A program made the position numbers and the translations under genes. Shown one piece after another: positions 41,550 through 53,833 of a stretch of 64,000 nucleotides of DNA. Source of the stretch: Hormiphora californensis (taxonomy: Eukaryota > Ctenophora > Tentaculata > Cydippida > Pleurobrachiidae); NCBI GenBank assembly GCA_020137815.1, contig CM035360.1, forward strand, positions 1,826,077-1,890,076, in the 5' to 3' direction. Under the pieces are notes generated by a model, which was given only the letters and a program-made list of their open reading frames with translations, did not search any database and was not told the DNA's origin. How positions within the stretch are numbered: the stretch's first letter is position 1; each line of letters begins with the position of its first letter.

Positions 41550-44500
41550 AATGAGATGACTCTCTTTGTTTTCGTGTGTTACGTAGTTGTCGTCGCTAGA
41601 GGACTTTTCGATGATAACGATGGTGGGTGTCCGATAGCAAGTTTCATCCTGGGATGGCTTTCTTATGAAATGCCTTAACTCTTCCACCATGTACTACAAA
41701 AAGTTTACATTTGACATTTCCGACAGAAAAATGAAATCCTATGTAACGACTTTGTGCCCTAACGATTCTATCCAGTATCAGGCTTGCGGAAGTGGCAGTT
41801 TCGTGCCCTTGTACGATCCCGCTATAAACCTCTTCCAAACATCCCCCGTGTGTGGGAAGTTGTGTTACGAACATGACATGGATATGTACGGGTTTCACAT
41901 GTCATCTCAAACATGTCCCGGGGCTCATAATTATAGTCATGGTCGAGTTAGGAAAACCATCTCCACCGTTGAGGGCGACATTATTACGATCTTGATTAAA
42001 GAAGGAGGCATATGTGACGGTCGTTGTGATGAAGTGGAGCTGGAAGGAAACATAGCGGCACCTACGTTGACATGTGTTGATGAAAAATCTTGTAATGGAT
42101 ATAATTATGGGGCTGTGGCTAAGCAAGAATATGGTTATGTCTTTACTCCCTTCAACGATTTACTCGAACTGATTTCTCTCTCTGTGATAAAGCCTAAGAA
42201 TAACATGAACACTTGTTCTGATTTTCCGCTTCATAACGCATCACGTTGCTTTATTCCCTTACCACACTCAACTATATATCTATGTAGTTATGTTGGTGTA
42301 TCTTATTGTCATGACGGTTTAGACCAGACAAACTGTTCGGATCCAGCAAAGATTGCCGGTTCGTGCCTTATCGGCGGATATCTCTCTACAGTTTCCGTTT
42401 ATATTCTCTGTCAGGAGAAGTCAATGTTGTGTGATGATGATATGTACAAAAAGTGCCCAACGATTAACCGGTATTGCACCATTCATAAGCATCAGTTATG
42501 CAATGGGCAAGATGACTGTGCTATGGGTGCAGATGAGCGGAAGGCGACGTGTCTTAAGCTCACCCAACGATCGTGTGTTCGTAGTTTTAGCCAAAATCAG
42601 GGTATTCTTAGGATTCCAGTGGACTGGGTCCAGGATGGAGATGTAGACTGTCTTGACGGGATAGATGAAAAGGCTAACTGGCAAACGTGCGGCAAAGGCA
42701 TCAGGAGGACAATTAAATGGTCGACTAAGAAATGTACCAATGTCTTCCTCTGCAAACATAACATGGAAAATTTTTTAGAGGCCACCCTTTTATGTTCCTT
42801 TCCCTCAAACTGTGACGAAGAAGTGTGCCGCATGGCTAAAAGCAGGCCACAAATATCAAAACAGATGCTAAGCACCAGCCTAACAGAAGGAATAAAACTC
42901 AAGAGTTCAGTTTGCACAAAAGGCATTCAATCTATCCTTCTTCTCACAGACCAAATTTGTCGATCTAAAACGTTCCATCATCCCTTCCATCTGTTCTTCG
43001 GTAAAAACTTTACAACCAAATTAGTTTTTCCGACTACAAAACGCGATTGTAGGTACTTGTACGGTGAAGCATATGTGTTTTACAGCTGTTCAGGACTTTG
43101 CTACAACACACCGTGTCCCTTGAAAAGACCCATCCTTCATAACACTTGTAGCAACCTCAGAAACACCTTTTATTCTCTCAACTTCGAGCTTGGCTCAATT
43201 ACCGTTGTACAAAAGTCTCGTGAACGGTTCCACAACAACTTCTTTGTTTGTAAAAACACAAAATGCGTCCTGTTTGAGAAGGTGTGCGATCTTGTTGATG
43301 ACTGTGGGGACAGGTCCGACGAGGAGGAATGTACGAACAACTTCCAGTGTTCTGATAAGTCCGGATTCTTAGCTTTGAGTCAGAAGTGTGATGGAAAGAT
43401 TGACTGCAAGGACTTCTCTGATGAATGTAATGAGAGTTGTAGGAGGAAAGCTGTAAACAGTAATGCCATTTTGGGAGTTGCCTTTGTCATGGGAATTACA
43501 GGGTTCGTTTTTGGAATTGGTGGACTTATTAAGAACACCAAACAGAAGTCGGAAAAGAGTGGCGAATTCATCAATCAAGCCATGGTCCTGATGATTTCGT
43601 TTGGAGATCTACTGACATCTGTTTATCTCCTTACCCTCACTATAATCCACTGGATCCACGGTTCCGGGTTCTGTGAGTATCAAATTGAATGGATTAGTGG
43701 AGCCCCTTGTACCATCATTGGAGTTTTGAATAGCATTGGATCATCCATTTCTTCACTTGTGATGGCCTTAGCCAGCTGCTTCCGACTCCATGGTACAGTA
43801 ATGGCCCTTCGATACCGCCGTTCAAAGAAGGTTACTCTGAAGCTGAAGATAAATTTAGGTGTATTACTCGCGGTTGTCACATCGATATCTTTAGCAGTAT
43901 CTACTTTTCCATTGTTCGACACTTTCAATGAATGGTTTGTCAATGGACTAGTCTTTGAAAGAGGCTTTACACTTTTTCTTGGAGTGATGGATAAAAGTCA
44001 ACTGCTGAAGATTGTTCGGGGTTACTATGGAAGCCACGAAACCAGACGAAGTCAGTCTGACAACACTGTGTCTTGGAACACATATCAAGAAATGATTTCT
44101 GAGATGTTTTCCCAGGATTATGATCCGGTAAGGGGCAAAAGGCTGTCTTTCTACGGTAACGACCCAGTGTGTATGTTTAAGGCATTTGTCCTGTCGGATG
44201 ACCCACAAATCATTTTCGTATGGGCATACCTCAGCTTCCATTTTCTCTGCTTTTTATGTGTAGCGATATGCCATGGGATGATTGCAGTTCTCGTTAAAAG
44301 ATCACATATCCAAAGTACCAGGACGTCCAGCTCACTCAATTGCAATGTCTCTTTGATCTGCCTAACTGATTTTTGCTGCTGGATGCCCTTCCTTATCTGC
44401 TGCATCCTCCACACAGCTGAGGTTGTTGATATGTCACCGTGGTACCAGATCTTCTCCCTTAACATTCTCCCCCTCAACTCTGTACTGAATCCCGTTTTGT

Positions 44501-44940
44501 GCAGTGGTGTAGTAGCAACGATTTGGAACTACTTTAATAGTGACCAAAATGCTGATGGCGCTCGTGATGTCGCTTCTGAAGATGCTCCTGAAGATGCTCC
44601 TGATGTCGCTTCTGAAGATGCTCCTGAAGATGCTCCTGATGTTGCTCCTGATGTTGCTCCTGAAAATGTTTCTGAAGATGCTACTTATTTTGCTCCTGTA
44701 GATTTTCACGATCTCCCTCCTGATGTCACTTCTGAAGATGCTCCTGATGTTGCTTCTGAAGATGCTCCTGATGTTGCTCCTGAAGATGCTCCTAAAGATG
44801 CTACTGACGTTGCTCCTGAAAATGTTTCTGAAGATGCTACTTATTTTGCTCCTGTAGACTTTCACGATCTCCCTCCTGATGTCGCTTCTGAAGATGCTCC
44901 TGAAGATGCTCCTAATGTTTCCCCTTATTTATGCTCCTGA
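41550..44940 (+). pseudogene. LDLa-repeat GPCR copy 3, frameshifted in the signal-peptide exon
   Basis: Starts like the other copies (signal peptide and GGCPIA). A 41-bp deletion, relative to copy 2, at about 41638 shifts the frame and gives a stop about 41 codons in. A long frame resumes at an internal ATG (41665, MKCLNSSTMYY) and runs 1091 aa to the normal stop, identical to copy 2 except H to Y in DDDMYKKC. Without the signal peptide the cysteine-rich ectodomain would probably not enter the secretory pathway. NPxxY is again NPVLCS, and the long repeat tail is kept. The rest is undamaged, so the lesion is recent. Confidence 0.85.
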
Positions 44941-45661
44941 TGTCCCGTTTGAAGATGCTGATATCGCCCCTGGAAGTTATCAACGGTGATGCATTTCTGC
45001 TAAAAGCCCCGAATCATTACCTTACCTACAGTTCCCGAACAGGTTCCGACTCACGAATGAACAGCAAAACAATCACGTATAGCCTGAGAATGGTTCAGTG
45101 GACACATTAGACTCTAAGCTTTGTTCTTTTGATTTGAATGTGCGGAGCAAGGAAACAGTGCCAAGCGACTAACTTTTGATATGCTTGATTTTTTTCCTTG
45201 TTTGAAGTTACATAAAAATTGCTTTCTTTCTGAAGATGCTTTGATTGTGCAAATTTTACGTTTACTTTCAAACTGAAACTGTTTTTTCTTCTTGTACTAC
45301 ACCTTCTAACGGTGTTCTCCATAGCAGAGTTCACCCAAGTCCAAAATTTCGAACTGATATCATCCGATTTAGAAAACACGGAATCATGGTGTTTCTAGTT
45401 TTTCAAGAACCGAAAATAAAACATTCAAATCAGCAAGTGTTTGGCTTGGTTTTGGTTAAGTGGTTTACCTGATTTATCCCCCAGTCTGAAACAATCACAA
45501 TACACTGCAGCAGTGGCCATTTTATTTGAGTCTGCTCACTCTCCTCTTAAATTCTCTCAACAAGCACACAGCTGTATCATGGAGAAGTTTAAAATTAAGA
45601 GTCAATCATTACATATTTAAAATGTTCTATAATATCTCGCTCAAAAATCAAACATTCTCTT

Positions 45662-46666
45662 TCACATCTTTGTGTCTGTTGTCGTGACAGTTTCTGCTGG
45701 TGAAACCGTGAATCTTCGTGCCGTTTTTCGCAAAGAGGAAGATCTCTGTACCGTACTTTCAGGCATCTTGAAAATCTTTGGACTGAGGGCAGCATAAACT
45801 ACCCCGTTGTACAGCGACAAACCTACGGGCATACACACGGTAAAGAGGAAGTTAGGAAGTAACATTTCTGAGACATCGTGGGTGAAGGACTCTGTAAGGT
45901 GCATCTTCACACTGGCTAGGTATACGATAACATAGATCAAACTGCCCAGATTAGTCACCAGTACTTTAACACTGGTCCGGGGTTTAACACGACAAACAGC
46001 GCTACTGTTTGATCGTTTTAACAGGTGTCCAATGGTCAGGACTGATGTGATGAAGGCCAACACTTGGAGTCCAACACTGGGAAGGAGAATGTGGGAGTGG
46101 GAAACGGGACCGTTTTCACTTATTGTCGTTACAGTCTGAATATAGGCTACATATCTTAACTTCGGACCGGCCGATAGTATAATGTACCCCATAAGTCCAA
46201 TGACATAACCCACGAACAGGCAGATAGGTACTATCATGTACTTGCGTCCCAGGTGCGAAAACGGAAAGACAATCTGGACAAAACGTTCAATGGCCATTAC
46301 GGATGTGATGATACTTGGTGTGAGGGCCAGCACCCACGCCACCACGGAGTAAACCTGGTCTGGCACCGTGAAGTCCTCCACGAAGCACGTGCTGTTTAAT
46401 AAGGCCTCCTCCCCAGCACCCAGTTCACAGACCCGCTCACCCACCATTCCTATCTCAACTCCTGCTTTGATGGGAATCACCAGACTAGTTGCCATGTCAA
46501 CGATGGCCAGACATTTGAAACCGAAGGTAGCTGCGTTGTAGCGTCGCTTGTGGTTGTACAAGTAGATAAGGGAGTTGAGGAATGTAGCTAGTACCATGGT
46601 GGTGAGCAGGAAAATGACAATGAGGACATCAGGAAAGGAAAATCCACCGGTACTGAATAGTGCCAT
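45662..46666 (-). CDS. Rhodopsin-like class A GPCR, 334 aa, complete
   Basis: Single exon. TM1 has the conserved Asn (ATFLNSLIYLY), TM2 reads FKCLAIVDMATSLVIPI, and TM3 ends in MAIERFVQIVFPF, an ERF form of the DRY motif. TM7 ends LYNGVVYAAL, a variant of NPxxY. Extracellular Cys in GERVCELGAG and NSTCFVEDF. The tail is short and basic/serine-rich (STVQRSSSLRKTARRF), a likely phosphorylation site (inference). It converges on the LDLa-GPCR of unit 3. Ligand class not identifiable. Confidence 0.85.
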   Translation of the reverse strand: MALFSTGGFSFPDVLIVIFLLTTMVLATFLNSLIYLYNHKRRYNAATFGFKCLAIVDMATSLVIPIKAGVEIGMVGERVCELGAGEEALLNSTCFVEDFTVPDQVYSVVAWVLALTPSIITSVMAIERFVQIVFPFSHLGRKYMIVPICLFVGYVIGLMGYIILSAGPKLRYVAYIQTVTTISENGPVSHSHILLPSVGLQVLAFITSVLTIGHLLKRSNSSAVCRVKPRTSVKVLVTNLGSLIYVIVYLASVKMHLTESFTHDVSEMLLPNFLFTVCMPVGLSLYNGVVYAALSPKIFKMPESTVQRSSSLRKTARRFTVSPAETVTTTDTKM

Positions 46667-46745
46667 ATCTGGTGAAGGGCTAAAGTTATGTTTGGGTTTA
46701 GGTTTAGAGTTAGAGAATACAGGGTAACAGTAATATTATAATATA

Positions 46746-46902
46746 GAGTCAGACCCCGATTTACCGGAACCCCGATTTACCGGGAGGATAATCTTCCCCC
46801 GATATAGGAAATCGACGGTATTTTGCCCCGATATACCGGGCACCCCGATTTACCGGGCAAAACCCTTTCCCCCGATCATCCCGGTAAATCGGGGTCCGAC
46901 TG
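46746..46902. mobile_element. pogo-like MITE, 'TTTACCGG' family
   Basis: Flanked by TA. Ends gagtcagaccccgatttacc and ggtaaatcggggtccgactg, with internal accggg/cccggt subrepeats. Compared with 9766 and 13484, CCGG replaces ACGG throughout. Confidence 0.75.
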
Positions 46903-46904
46903 TA

Positions 46905-47456
46905 ATAAGTAAAAGACTAAATGGGAAACCTAAAAAAAAGGTTACCCCTCCAGACTTGCCATATTCTATGAAAAAAAACCCAGATGAGGCACTGAGGCAG
47001 AATTTTTTAGAATTTAAAAGTTTCAAACTGTTCTTCTATTTCTCTCACCCAAGTAGCTGTTGCCACACCTAACAGCACAGCTCTATCTCCCTCTATCTCT
47101 CTCTCCCTCTATCTATCTCTCCCTTTTTTCTCACTCTCTCTCCCTCTCACTCTTTCTCTCTCCCTCTCTCAATCTAAAACAACGCTTCCCAGATAGGACC
47201 ACTATAGAATGTGATGGTATAGTTATTTATAGAGTTGTGACTCGAGAGTGGAGCTGTCAATATGTCTTTCAAACCAACGGGGTAAGATTATAATTTAACC
47301 GACTTATTGTGTTTTACGTTATGTGTACAAGCATTACGTAAAACGCAATAAGTACAACACCCACCGAGAAAATGAGAACAAGGGTACTGGCCCAGTCCGA
47401 CCGGGGGGACGAAGGGACAAAGGACGCTCTGAATTAATATACAACTGAATGAATAT
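46905..47456. other. Intergenic with CT-rich tract
   Basis: CT/CTAT microsatellite-like stretch at 47082-47172. An imperfect inverted repeat (gtgttttacgttatgtgtac / cattacgtaaaacgcaataag) lies at 47307-47356. No coding exon recognised. Confidence 0.5.
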
Positions 47457-48241
47457 GAGGGACCTGGTTCCATAATGGTATATCTGCAGAAAGTGCATTT
47501 TGAGATAATCGCAAAAAACTGTTTTTTAAACTTCAAGCAGTTGCACTCCATTGAATATACAATCTTACCCCGTCAACCCTATGCATTTTAGAAACCTCAA
47601 GCAATTATCCTCAACTTCTAGTAAAAAGTAACAGATTCCAACAAAACAGCAAAAATTCTCGGCCCGTAGAAAAAGTTTAGTCTCAGATATACCAACCTCC
47701 TATTATTATAAGTGGTATATCTGCAGATATACCATTATTGTTTTAGATAAGTGGTACATATGCAGATATACCACCGTTTATAAAAAATATTGGCTGGTAT
47801 ATCTGCAGATGTACCTAGTTTTATATTTTTTTGAAGGTGCATTTTTGCAGATATACCAAAATTTCTATTTCTAATTGGTACATCTGCAGATATACCAAAA
47901 CTTCTATTAATAATTGGTATTATATCTGCAGATATACCATACATGGTAACTATCTAAGGGTGGTACATCTGCAGATATACCCCCAAAGCATCGGTATATC
48001 TGCAGATATACCCCCAATGCATCGGATAGCCTTTTTACTATCTTAAGATATCCCAAGGAGGCCAAAAAACTGCAAAAGTGGTGGTATAAGTTAAGATGTA
48101 CCAAAGTTTTTTTTTGTGTTCCCGAGGTCAGATCTTCACCAAAATTGGTCAGGAGGTACATTAGACCATCCCAAACATGCTCCCACTGTTATCTCCATTT
48201 TGGTATATCTGCACTTATACCATTATGGAACCAGGTCCCTC
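47457..48241. mobile_element. 785-bp MITE with an internal array of 20-bp palindromes
   Basis: Terminal inverted repeats of 26 bp: GAGGGACCTGGTTCCATAAT plus ggtata on the left, and its inverse complement on the right. The left flank ends atat and the right flank begins atat. The interior has about eight copies of GGTATATCTGCAGATATACC or near variants, each a perfect or near-perfect palindrome containing a PstI site. Confidence 0.8.
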
Positions 48242-48523
48242 ATATATTCCAGACTGAATAGATAGAATATGTTGCTCTAACTCGCCCTTTTCTCTCTGAA
48301 CAGTTTGCAATTCAGGGCCGGAGTCTAACAACTGTAACTTTTTCCTAGCCCCATGATAAAGCTTTTGTTATGATACGAATTATAATTTACTGTCCGAACT
48401 TAGACTAGACAAACTAGAAACAGATTAACGGGTGTTTAAATTATTGACCAACCTAAATTATGTACGAAACAGTAATTGTATGAATAATAATATTATTAAT
48501 TTATGCAAATAACTATTCCGTAG
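48242..48523. other. 5' flank of ERICH3-like gene
   Basis: A short first coding exon (a few residues before LLESYNSL) should lie here or further upstream. None could be assigned. Confidence 0.4.
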
Positions 48524-51500
48524 ATTGTTGGAAAGCTACAATAGCTTGACAGATGAATACCTATCGGATTATTTTAACAACAAACGCATACGGAAACACC
48601 TTCGCCAAATGGGATTGGTAAGAAAGAGAAAGAGAAGGATAGAGTATATCATGAGTGAGTACGTGTGTGTGTGCGTGTGAGAGAGGGAGAGGAAGGAAGA
48701 GATTCGCTTTTCTTCATTGACAATTATCACTTGAAATAAAATAATCATTGATATATTGTATCTTCATCTGATGTCATATCAACATGATTGCAACAGTCAT
48801 ATTTCTCCCATCGCTCCATAACATCTATCTCCCACTTCATTAGCTTAGGCCCCCTTCATTTGTATTCATTTTGTTAAACCACGATCGTACAAGTTTGCCT
48901 GAGAGTAACAATGTTTTGAATTTTCCTGTTCCCGATACTGCTGTAATAAGACCACTCAATAGTTGTGAACAATACAACTCAATAGGCGACAAAAAGAACA
49001 GTATACCGACAAAAAGCCCTATAAAACCCCCTCTAAACAGTAAACACCGTATAATTACCCCTAAAATTACACTAAACCTCCTCTTAAACACCTACTAACA
49101 CCTAAACACCCCTCCAACAAGGTGACAAGGCAGGGCGAGGTAGTGGATGAGACTACATTCCGGTATAACGCGGCTAGAAAAGAACACAGAACGCACGTTC
49201 GAGAGATGATGACACAGGCCGTAGTAAACAAAACTCTAGAATTAGAGGTAAATGAGGGGAAACAATGAGATTCAAGTAGAGATTTAATAAGCTTGGCTCT
49301 GGGAAAGAAACTATTTTTTGTAATTTTATCCCATGAAAGAACTCCGGGTGAGTTTAAAATACGTGCATAATTTAGTACAGAAATACTGGAGACTAGAAGT
49401 ACTGAATGTACGTGTCCACTAGAAAAATGTCTTTATTATTAAATTATTATACAGACGTTGGACAATATAAATAATTCAAATGACCGCATTCGGCAAACAT
49501 TATTTAATATACGATAAACAAAGACTTATGACGCTTGAAGCTTCCATCAGTTCGATGTGGTCTCCTAATATTGTTGCAACTGTAATACATAGTATCTGTA
49601 GATACCACATTAACTGGAAGTGAAAGTATTGGACAGCTTCTGTATCGGTAAATCTCAAAGTGGTTTTAGATCATGAACCAATTAGAATACATGAACAAGG
49701 GAAAGCAAAAGAAAGTGAAATAACATCACTTACAGCTAAGCTAGCTAGTTAAAAAGAAAGCAGTGCGGTTATAATATTGCCAAAGAGTAGATCGAGAGAG
49801 GTCAAAGGAATTTACTCTTCTCACCAATATAAAACCACATCAAATAGTCCTACATCGCCTACCAGACAGGCAATCAATAAGAATTAAGAAAATAAGAAGT
49901 TTTATTATCTGAGGAATCTCATTGTTCTTGATACACTGAATAACTTTTTCTACGCCAGTTTCATCAAGGCAGAATGAAAATAGCAGCGACTGAGAAATGA
50001 TTATCCTATTTTACTCTGCAGTAGATTAGAGTAATTGTTTCAAAACACGTTTAATTTCGTATCTAGGTACTTATTAGCGCTAATTCAGTACAATTTCCGC
50101 AGATGAATCGACGTGCTTTTATCCGGGATAAGCTGATAGAAATACGGAAAATAGAAACTGTTAATCGCGTCAAGGTAAGAGATCGCGGTACTCAATAAAA
50201 GTGTTGCCATAAATTTGTTAAATTCCTGAGAGGAGACACATTGTGTTTCCTCTCAGAAATTTAACAAATTTATTCTTGTTCAGCCAAAGGGCTAGGTTTA
50301 ACACAAGACGGTACCTAGGTATATTATAAACCCTTTGCAATTTCAGAGAGACAGAGACAACAAACAAGCGGGAGGAAGACCAAGAAGTGCCGGATCTTCA
50401 AAATCTGAGGTAAGAATTGGTGCAGCACTCAGTGCAGCTATTAATTGCCTGTTTAGTTTTAATGAACCTTCAACCTATTTGAACCTATAAACATCACAAT
50501 TCCAATTTTAAAACGACAAAATCCCTATTCCTATATACTACGCTATTATCGCTCAGTTGTGTCTGGGTCTCATCCCATCTCTCCACAACCCCTCCCACCT
50601 CGATATAGGCAGAGTGTGTGGCGGGTGTTAGTATACCACCGGGTAGCAAAGTAACATGGGTTCCACTAATTGTGCCCCCCTCGGGGAGTACACCCTACCT
50701 TGCAGTGAGTCGCATGTGTGCCGTGCCGTGCTGATTAGTAATTAGCTGATTAGTAAACTGATTAGTAATTAGCTGATTAGTATCTGATTATAATGTGCAT
50801 GTGATTCTTCTGACATCTGATTTATACTAGCGTCTAGCATGGTCTTACATTAGTACTAATCTGTACACATAATACTTTCTGAATTGCAAGATTCATCCTG
50901 ATCCCTCGTTCCCCCGTGATTTTATAGTTGAGTGGTGTACCAGACCACTGTGTTCCCAACCAACCCACAAAACGGTCCACGGAGGTAGCTCAAACATGTT
51001 GCTATATAGTTACTGCCGTTGTTTTAGTTACCGTGTAGCTGCTAGTGTAGTTACCATGTTGTTGTTGTAGTAACTATGGTTACCCGTTACCGTTACCATG
51101 GTAGTAAATTCGTGTTAACTTTATCGCTATAATAATAGCTATACTGTGCAGCAGCTTGAGTAAAGTTACCGTTCGCGTTGTGATCCTGTACTAAACCCAC
51201 AAAAGTATCAACGTGCCCACTGCCCCGTGCTAAATTGTTTGATGTGCCCAGTAGTGCAGCAGTGTGACAGTGTGCTAGTTCCCGTCTTAGTAAGTTTCAT
51301 TTTGTGATGTAAAGTCGGACCCCGATTTACCGGAACCACGATCTATACCGGACGGATGAATTACCCCGAGAATCCCGGTAAATCGGGGTCCGACTGTACA
51401 GTATTAAAAGTATCATGAACCCTTCTGACTGGAAGCACTAATTACCAGGCAGCACGAGGAATTCACAGCAGCAGTAGTACAACAGGAGGGGTATACAAGA

Positions 51501-52576
51501 CGGCGGGATCACGATCTAAGAAACAACAAGAAAAACCACGCTGCATTGTTGTCAATAATCATTCCCCCGCCGCAAAGGTAAAAATTGAGAGGGGAAATTT
51601 GGTTGGTTTTTCAGTTTTTCAAAAAAAAACTGGACCAGATGTCTCCTCTGAACAGTTTTGTGTTTTGGAAAACTGTATCTGTACTTCTTACAGCCTCGCT
51701 GATTTAGCTAGACGTTCGCTACTATCTTTCATTAGTATTTCATATTGTGGGGGCCATTATTTTTCATCATTCACACCACTTTTCACCCCCCAGCTCCACA
51801 TTTTCACCCATCACCCCTCCCAGTTTCCCTCGGATGTCACTCTCTCCACTGCTGCATATTCGTCACCACCACACGCGCAAATTCTCCAATCGTACGGGAG
51901 TGCACCAGATCTTCAGGGCTATCATAGTACCAAGGTGATCAAAAACATGTGAAATGTTTCAGTAATGTTTTGTAACACAAAATGTTACATGTTTGTGTGT
52001 GTAAATTACGTTTGTTCGAACAGTTAGAAGTAAGTTAAAAGTAAAGCAGATCTGATCCGCCACTGAGAGAGAGAGAGAGAGAGAGAGAGCAGATTATGGG
52101 GTCTTGGTACACCATAACAATTGTTAAATACAGCATGTCTTCTAACTGTTTGTGCTGCAGCATGTGTTTCCGATTATTGTTGTTATTACCTTATTGAAAC
52201 TCGAGTTATTATCTTCTTTTTCCGTAGCCTAAACTCTGCCTTTCAGTCGTTGGTTGGTGGAGTTACTCCGCCTCGTCCGAAATCAGCAATAGTGAGGAGC
52301 AAGAGGACACAGAACCATGTCAAACAACCCGCCTCTCGACCAAGGGTAAACCCAGATGTTCTCACTTCTCAATCTGTGCATGTTGTAATGTTATCTTTTT
52401 CAATTCACCCCTTCATTCCTAGACTATGCTCTAAAGAGTGTTAGTTACAACAATGAGAGAGCGTGCTTGTGTGTTTGTGTTTTCTCCGACACTTGGTCAT
52501 GCTACTTGCCGTGCACTTGCTGTTTAGTCGATATGAGGGAGAGAGAAGGGGTGAGAGAGAGAAAGAGAGAGAGAAG

Positions 52577-52659
<83 letters not shown>

Positions 52660-53237
52660 TCACGTGACCTTGTTCTGGCATGCTCGCTAGCAGGCGTATT
52701 AGATCTTGTTCATCATCATTAGATATATTCCTCCGAGATGAAATTGTAACATAAAATACATTCAGTCGGCACACAGGCCAACACGACAAAGCCGCTAGCC
52801 AGCAACTCTGTCAGAGTAAGACTTAGAGAGAGACAGAGCGAAAGAGAGTTGTTACACGAGCAGATAGGATTAGAGATATACTAAACTGAAAATACAAAAC
52901 ACATGATTACAAAGTATATCGACATCTCTTTATCTATCTATGGTCGGCAGCAACATAAACCCCCAGACAAACACCGCTAGCCAGCAACCTTTCCTCCAGA
53001 GAAGACAGGTAAGAGAGAGACAGAGGGACAGAGAGAGGGAGACAGAGATAATTATAGAGATTTACTAAAACTTTCAATAATTTCATATTATATACTATCT
53101 ATAGCTCTCCTATCTCGTCTCTCTCTCTCTATCTCTCTCTACTCTTGTCTTCTCTCTCTATCTGTCTATCTCTTCTCTCTCTCATCTCTCTCTTCTCTCT
53201 CTCTCTCTCTCTCTCTCTCATCTATCTACTCTATTGA

Positions 53238-53271
<34 letters not shown>

Positions 53272-53273
53272 TA

Positions 53274-53325
<52 letters not shown>

Positions 53326-53348
53326 ATCTATCTCTATTGATCTCTCTC

Positions 53349-53398
<50 letters not shown>

Positions 53399-53507
53399 GC
53401 TCTCTATCTTATCTATCTCTATTGATCTCTCTCTCTCTCTCTCTCTCTCTCTTATCTATCTCTCTCTCTCTCTCTCTAGCTCTCTCTCTCTTATCTATCT
53501 CTATTGA

Positions 53508-53540
<33 letters not shown>

Positions 53541-53791
53541 AGCTCTCTCTCTCTCTTATCTCTCTATCTCTCTGGTCTTTGCACACTCAATTAATCAGTA
53601 GACCAAGTCCACAAACCAAGTTACTCCCTTTCTATACTATGATAAAACACAGTAGGTGCAGCTATTGCAGCCGTTTGGGACCCGGGTGGCCCCGAAACAA
53701 TTAGCTGTCGAGAAAAGTGACATTGGGCCTTCCCGCGACCCGCTTTTAGTCTTATTCCCTCTTCCATCCCTCATTTTAATCCTCTATCTCT

Positions 53792-53833
<42 letters not shown>

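Larger units (their letters stand above)
39397..46252. repeat. Segmental duplication, unit 3
   Basis: Near-identical to 33383-39353, from gagcacctttgcagattcgg to gtgcgaaaacgga. Insertions and deletions specific to this copy are the retrozyme 40341-41281 and the 41-bp deletion near 41638. Confidence 0.85.

Noticed and set aside
47670-48010. CRISPR-like spaced repeat array
   Set aside because: The spacers are short, irregular and AT-rich, the repeats are palindromes within a MITE with terminal inverted repeats, and the host is an animal.
52467-52667. Arg/Glu-repeat peptide
   Set aside because: Pure GA microsatellite translation inside an intron.
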